NCBI RefSeq assembly: GCF_002007235.1
Contig: NZ_MUHW01000010.1
Coordinates: 62,001-126,000, forward strand
Direction: 5' to 3'
Origin: Oribacterium sp. C9
GTDB lineage: Bacteria; Bacillota; Clostridia; Lachnospirales; Lachnospiraceae
Length of the DNA stretch: 64,000 nt
The number at the start of each line of letters is the position of its first letter. Within the stretch, counting starts at the first letter, position 1. Position numbers and translations under genes: made by a program. Below are positions 60,788 through 64,000 of this stretch, piece after piece. Under the pieces are notes generated by a model. The model was not told the DNA's origin and did no database searches. It saw only the letters and a list, made by a program, of their open reading frames with translations.

Positions 60788-61129
60788 TTATTCAGCTTTC
60801 TCTTCAGCAGCAGCTTCTGGAGCTACAACTGCCTCAGTCTCAGCTTCTGGCTTAACAACAAGATATCTGATAACTGGTTCCATAATGCGAATGTGGCTCT
60901 CAAGCTCATTCGGAGTATTGGAATCACCTGTAAATGGAATGAAGTAGTAGAAGCCTTCCTTCATATGCTGAATCTCATATGCAAGTCTCTTCTTGCCCCA
61001 CTCCTGGATGTTCTCTCCAACAGTGCCACCGAAACGGGTGATATATCCCTTAATCTTCTCGAGAGCAGCTGTTCTCTCCTCATCTTCGAGCTTCGCACTC
61101 AGAACAACACATAATTCATATTTGTTCAT
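60788..61129 (-). CDS. rpsF: 30S ribosomal protein S6
   Basis: A 113-residue S6: MNKYELCVVLSAKLEDEERT, GGTVGENIQEWGKKRLAYEI and YYFIPFTGDSNTPNELESHIRIMEPVIRYLVVK, plus an Ala/Glu-rich C-terminal tail. The ATG at 61129 follows AGGAGGTAAAGCAG. The upstream in-frame extension covers the promoter and leader and is rejected. First gene of rpsF-ssb-rpsR. Confidence 0.96.
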   Translation of the reverse strand: MNKYELCVVLSAKLEDEERTAALEKIKGYITRFGGTVGENIQEWGKKRLAYEIQHMKEGFYYFIPFTGDSNTPNELESHIRIMEPVIRYLVVKPEAETEAVVAPEAAAEEKAE

Positions 61130-61156
61130 CTGCTTTACCTCCTTTTGGTCTCTGGC

Positions 61157-61175
61157 TTCCGCAATCAGGGCGGAA
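61157..61175 (-). promoter_or_regulatory. possible S6:S18 leader hairpin of rpsF
   Basis: TTCCGC-CCTGATT-GCGGAA in the ~65-base rpsF leader. S6:S18 binds a CCG-containing hairpin in rpsF leaders of many bacteria; the CCG here fits, but the full consensus was not verified. Confidence 0.4.
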
Positions 61176-61202
61176 ACAAGGAATTTATTGATACAAAACA
61201 GA

Positions 61203-61231
61203 ATACTAACAAAGAAGCCGAAATTATGCAA
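61203..61231 (-). promoter_or_regulatory. promoter of rpsF-ssb-rpsR
   Basis: TTGCAT (61226-61231), 17 bases, TAGTAT (61203-61208). Confidence 0.7.
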
Positions 61232-61287
61232 GCTTTTTTATTGTTTAAATTATTTTTTTATTATTTATTGTTACAAAATTTATTTTA

Positions 61288-61470
61288 TCATGTTCTTCTG
61301 ACCTTTTTGATCATCGAGCTGACCTTTGATCTGGGCAATAACAACATATGTCCACAGCCCATACACTTAATCCTTACATCGGCACCGACTCTCAACACTT
61401 CCCATTCCGAAGATCCGCAGGGATGTTGCTTCTTTACTGTAATAATGTCTCCAAGCTCTATGTTTTCCAT
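61288..61470 (-). CDS. DUF951 family protein (YyzM-like)
   Basis: A 60-residue protein: MENIELGDIITVKKQHPCGSSEWEVLRVGADVRIKCMGCGHMLLLPRSK, with the HPCG...CMGCGH cysteine pattern of DUF951, probably metal-binding. In Bacillus yyzM also lies just upstream of rpsF near oriC. ATG 61470 gives the family N-terminus; GGAG is 12 bases upstream, rather far. A TTG 18 bases earlier is possible but has no SD. Function unknown. Confidence 0.9.
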   Translation of the reverse strand: MENIELGDIITVKKQHPCGSSEWEVLRVGADVRIKCMGCGHMLLLPRSKVSSMIKKVRRT

Positions 61471-61626
61471 ACTATATATTAACTCCAATCAAGCCGCTGT
61501 TATAATTTGATCATCTTGAATCATTTGTGTTGTGTGACTGATTTGATTTGATTCATGTGTAAATATAACTGTTTTCACCGATACTCTCATCAGACGTTGA
61601 TCTATCATCTGATCCTAACATCGCTC

Positions 61627-61632
61627 AGTATA
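61627..61632 (-). promoter_or_regulatory. possible -10 for the DUF951 gene
   Basis: TATACT about 157 bases before the ATG, preceded by a GGCTCAGAGCC repeat; the -35 is poor. Confidence 0.3.
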
Positions 61633-61696
61633 ACATATTGGCTCTGAGCCTATAAATATTTTGTGTTAATTCTTCTATTATATAGTTATATAGATG

Positions 61697-61918
61697 TTAT
61701 ATTTCACTCGGAGTCACCGGAAAAACATACTCTTCCACATCTGTTTCATTAGGAATCTCATTGTTTATCTCATAGCAACACCCGGTCTCTTCATTATCCT
61801 CCCAGCTTGCTGCACATGCTGTTATACTTTTACACTCTTTATCCACATAATTTGCCATCGAAGTATATGTAGACATAATAAGTATAAATACAGTCAGTAC
61901 AATCTTATGTCTTATCAT
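61697..61918 (-). CDS. small secreted Cys-containing protein of unknown function
   Basis: A 73-residue ORF directly after the TasA-like gene (6-base gap; weak SD GAGC). The N-terminus MIRHKIVLTVFILIMSTYTS looks like a signal peptide with cleavage after SMA (~22). The mature part is ~51 residues, acidic, with Cys at two spaced positions and a CC pair (ECKSITAC; ETGCCYEI), and ends EYVFPVTPSEI. I do not recognise a family. Being third in the sipW-tasA set, it may be a secreted partner or a minor subunit; this is inference. A short AT-rich gene is easily mis-called, so moderate confidence. Confidence 0.6.
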   Translation of the reverse strand: MIRHKIVLTVFILIMSTYTSMANYVDKECKSITACAASWEDNEETGCCYEINNEIPNETDVEEYVFPVTPSEI

Positions 61919-61924
61919 TTGCTC

Positions 61925-62593
61925 TTACGGATTCTCGATTTGTCCGTTAGCATCTGCTGTATCCTTTATGAACTCCCATGTCAAAGCTCCATCTGTATTT
62001 TCATTCTGTATTCCATATACATTTGCTATCACTTCACAGTTACTGTCCATAAAACTGTTGCCCGCATTAAGTCCTAGAGTAAGCAGTAAATCAACTGTAC
62101 TTGTCTGATTTCTTGCCAAAACACCATTATTCACTATAAACTTTGCCACCTTACTATCATCTGTCAAAGAAACAAATTTTATCTTTGAATCCATAACTTC
62201 ATTTATAGTAACTTCATCAACAAAGTCTTTTCCTGCCATTTCCGGATCAACTTGTCTATCCTCATCACTGAAGTTTCCATCCGTATCCTGAATGAACCAT
62301 TCAACTGTATCATCCATCGGAACAGAAGAAATAAGCGTTATCTCTGATATGACCAATGCATCGGCCTTTCCCACATTTGTCACGGTATAACTCAATTCTC
62401 TACTGTCTCCCGGCAGCATGTTCTTTACCTTTTCATTCGTAAACTCTCTGTCATCAACCTCGATTGCGAGATTTGTCGTCTTTGCTGAAATATCTATGGA
62501 TTTTTTATCTGTAAAATAAGCATATGATCCTGTTATTGCTGAGATCAACGCCAAAACCGATATTGTTGCTGCTGCAATTCTTTTTTTCTTCAT
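61925..62593 (-). CDS. TasA/camelysin-like exported protein with SipW-type signal peptide
   Basis: A 222-residue exported protein. The signal MKKKRIAAATISVLALISAI...GSYAYFTDK is the SipW-cognate type, with AYFTD directly after cleavage. The mature part is a beta-sandwich like TasA/CalY: TNLAIEVDDREFTNEKVKNM, PGDSRELSYTVTNVGKADAL, VDLLLTLGLNAGNSF. In Bacillus such proteins form extracellular fibres. It follows the SipW-like peptidase by 32 bases. Fibre formation here is inference; a wall-associated protease (camelysin) role is less likely. Confidence 0.87.
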   Translation of the reverse strand: MKKKRIAAATISVLALISAITGSYAYFTDKKSIDISAKTTNLAIEVDDREFTNEKVKNMLPGDSRELSYTVTNVGKADALVISEITLISSVPMDDTVEWFIQDTDGNFSDEDRQVDPEMAGKDFVDEVTINEVMDSKIKFVSLTDDSKVAKFIVNNGVLARNQTSTVDLLLTLGLNAGNSFMDSNCEVIANVYGIQNENTDGALTWEFIKDTADANGQIENP

Positions 62594-62625
62594 TGTGTTT
62601 TCTTCCTTATTAATTTTTACCTTTT

Positions 62626-63042
62626 TCAGAACAATACATATTTAACTGTTCCGATAATGTCTTTTTCCTGTATCCTTCCAGGATCTTCTGTTCTGTTGGC
62701 ATCTCCCTTTGTTATATATCCATCGGAATCATATCCGACGATCCTATGTGTAACATAGGAATTCATACCGTAATTTTTTTGTCTGAACATGACTATTTCA
62801 TTCAACTTCGGTGACTCCTGCTTTTCTCTTACAAGTACTATTTCTCCTGAAGTATAAGTTGGTTCCATGGAATCTGATAAAACAATTACCGGCTTCCATC
62901 CAAAAAGAAAAAACGGTGTTCCTCGGCTCTGTTCCTTATAGGAACAAAACAGTGCATAGAAAGCTATCAAAACAAGTAGCAGCGTAAAACCAGCAGATAT
63001 CAATGCAAACACTGCATTCAAATATTTTCTTATCCCTCCCAT
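62626..63042 (-). CDS. sipW: SipW-type (ER-type) signal peptidase I
   Basis: A 138-residue peptidase with one N-terminal helix (YLNAVFALISAGFTLLLVLI), catalytic Ser58 in VLSDSMEPTYTSGEIVLV, and His99 in SYVTHRIVGYDSDGYITKGDANRTED in place of the usual Lys, the ER-type pattern of SipW. A C-terminal helix seen in Bacillus SipW is absent. ATG 63042 follows AAAGGAGATACTGAAA. The longer ORF would translate a terminator-like hairpin and is rejected. It should process the TasA-like protein encoded next. Confidence 0.88.
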   Translation of the reverse strand: MGGIRKYLNAVFALISAGFTLLLVLIAFYALFCSYKEQSRGTPFFLFGWKPVIVLSDSMEPTYTSGEIVLVREKQESPKLNEIVMFRQKNYGMNSYVTHRIVGYDSDGYITKGDANRTEDPGRIQEKDIIGTVKYVLF

Positions 63043-63082
63043 TTTCAGTATCTCCTTTCTGATTAGTGACCGGTACATTTCA

Positions 63083-63150
63083 TCAAAAATAAATAAAAGG
63101 CACGAGAAAAATGAGTTCAACGAATATCGTTCCTCAATATTTCTCATGCC
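63083..63150 (-). promoter_or_regulatory. terminator-like hairpin in the sipW leader
   Basis: GGCATGAGAAA / TTTCTCGTGCC stem (one G-U) with an inner hairpin, then TTTTATTTATTTTT on the minus strand, ending 41 bases before the sipW ATG. Another terminator already follows trmN6, so this may be an attenuator. Confidence 0.6.
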
Positions 63151-63158
63151 TGAAGACT

Positions 63159-63188
63159 AACATATTTGGTTTTTCCTGAGAATGTCTA
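63159..63188 (-). promoter_or_regulatory. weak candidate promoter of sipW operon
   Basis: TAGACA (63183-63188), 18 bases, TATGTT (63159-63164). Weak match, but placed so that the transcript would begin just before the leader hairpin. Confidence 0.3.
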
Positions 63189-63215
63189 AAAAACGACTAT
63201 AGTCGCTTTTTAGAC
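63184..63215. terminator. 32-base near-perfect palindrome after trmN6, terminator
   Basis: GTCTAAAAA...CGACTATAGTCG...TTTTTAGAC, symmetric except one G-U. It folds as AAAAAGCGAC-TATA-GTCGTTTTTT on the minus strand. Confidence 0.8.
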
Positions 63216-63226
63216 TATATTTCACG

Positions 63227-63949
63227 TCATGAAACAGCATAAATACTGACTATTTCATCTGTATAAATATTTTTATCTTTATACACTACCAGAGGTTTTT
63301 CCACAGTTAATTGTGTCTTTCCACCCTTTACAGCCTCCAGCAAAACCATGTTTGCCTCGCTGTTTTCATAGGGATATACGAGCCTCATTCTTTTCGGCTC
63401 CAAATGAACCTTACGAAGCTCATTGAAGATATCAACAAGACGATTAGGTCTGTGCACCATGAAAAACTTTCCGTTAGATTTCAACGTATATGCCGCAGCA
63501 TAACATACATCTGCCAAGGTACACATCACTTCATGTCTGGAAATAAGCTTTCTGTCCGTAGCATTTTTCAATCCCGCATTCATATACGGAGGATTGCAGG
63601 TGACAACATTCATACTTGAATCCAGACCCAGCTCCTTTATTTCTCTGAGATCTCCCTGAATTATCCTCATCCTGTTTTCCTGCTGATTAAGCTTCACTGA
63701 TCTTTCTGCCATATCAGCAACATCTTTCTGAAGCTCGATTCCTGTTAATTCTCTACAGCCTGTCTTTGCAGCTATTAAAAGTGGAACTATCCCTGTACCA
63801 CTGCAGAGATCCAATAATCTTGTTTCATCATTTACTGCTGCCAGCGCATAATTCGCCAGCAGCACAGCATCCATACCGAAACAAAATCCATCTGTATCCT
63901 GAATTATCTTATATCCATTACACTGTAGATCGTCTATTCTCTCCGCCAT
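63227..63949 (-). CDS. trmN6: tRNA1(Val) adenine-N6 methyltransferase-like (TrmN6/YabB)
   Basis: A 240-residue SAM-dependent N6-adenine methyltransferase. Motif I LLDLCSGTGIVPLLIAAKTG, acidic loop TGIELQKDVADMAERSV, and the catalytic NPPY in VVTCNPPYMNAG; a C-terminal AEANMVLLEAV-type strand follows (NSEANMVLLEAVKGG). The family methylates A37 of tRNA-Val. ATG 63949 gives MAERIDDLQCNGYKII; the SD is weak, so a start farther upstream or coupling to a gene beyond the window edge is possible. Homologue of B. subtilis YabB, close to oriC. Confidence 0.9.
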   Translation of the reverse strand: MAERIDDLQCNGYKIIQDTDGFCFGMDAVLLANYALAAVNDETRLLDLCSGTGIVPLLIAAKTGCRELTGIELQKDVADMAERSVKLNQQENRMRIIQGDLREIKELGLDSSMNVVTCNPPYMNAGLKNATDRKLISRHEVMCTLADVCYAAAYTLKSNGKFFMVHRPNRLVDIFNELRKVHLEPKRMRLVYPYENSEANMVLLEAVKGGKTQLTVEKPLVVYKDKNIYTDEIVSIYAVS

Positions 63950-64000
63950 TACATATAAAACCCGATACCGGATCAAAACCGGTACCAATAATAAAACTAT

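Noticed and set aside
62626-63147. Longer sipW ORF starting at 63147
   Set aside because: The extra 35 codons translate a terminator-like hairpin; the ATG at 63042 has a clear SD and the normal N-terminus.

Overview
The window looks like a chromosomal segment of a Gram-positive, anaerobic, AT-leaning Firmicute of the Lachnospiraceae type (Butyrivibrio/Roseburia-like). The basis is gene content: glycogen synthesis, bifunctional AdhE, a hexameric-type glutamate dehydrogenase, DUF3881- and DUF951-type small families, SipW/TasA-type export, MecA, a short SRP RNA and strong AGGAGG ribosome binding sites. This placement is inference from protein character; there is no rRNA in the window. Most genes are on the minus strand, which suggests that replication enters from the right. 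The genes trmN6, rpsF-ssb-rpsR, gdpP-rplI-dnaB, yyzM-like DUF951, rsmI, metG, tatD and SRP RNA all lie near oriC in Bacillus subtilis, so the window is probably origin-proximal.

Layout. 1-4.1 kb: glycogen branching enzyme (cut by the window edge) behind a GlgX-like protein whose catalytic residues are all replaced. 4.3-9.8 kb: exonuclease III, MATE exporter, RlmI-type methyltransferase, PHP phosphoesterase and RpiB. 10-14.9 kb: a small unknown protein, a membrane-anchored sugar-binding protein without a transporter, a uracil permease with an attenuator-like leader, and a LysR regulator. 15-22 kb: a secreted TIM-barrel hydrolase, an ABC-F protein, two divergent secreted SGNH paralogues and a 5'-nucleotidase. 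22-28 kb: a phosphonate-type ABC importer (phnD-C-E-E), an intergenic region with four DnaA-box matches, and an amino-acid ABC pair lacking a binding protein. 28-35 kb: DUF3881-like protein, gdhA with a structured leader, adhE behind a strong promoter with a dyad, and murA.

35-47 kb: an AlgI/DHHW O-acetylation pair, SRP RNA, the metG-traX-tatD operon, a structured intergenic element, a lipoprotein, rsmI, a membrane acyltransferase and azlCD. 47-54.5 kb: an MMPL-type transporter, a secreted coiled-coil protein and a cell-wall-binding protein in one operon, with a divergent TetR regulator and overlapping operator-like palindromes. 54.6-61.5 kb: DUF1858, MecA, dnaB, rplI, gdpP, rpsR, ssb, rpsF and DUF951. 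61.7-64 kb: a SipW-type signal peptidase, a TasA/camelysin-like protein and a small secreted Cys-containing protein, then trmN6.

No CRISPR array, transposase, phage gene, tRNA or rRNA was recognised. The most interesting points are the catalytically dead GH13 protein beside glgB, the MMPL/coiled-coil/wall-binding operon, the SipW-TasA-small-protein set, the gdhA and uraA leaders, the DnaA-box cluster at 26.3 kb and the structured element at 43.1 kb.
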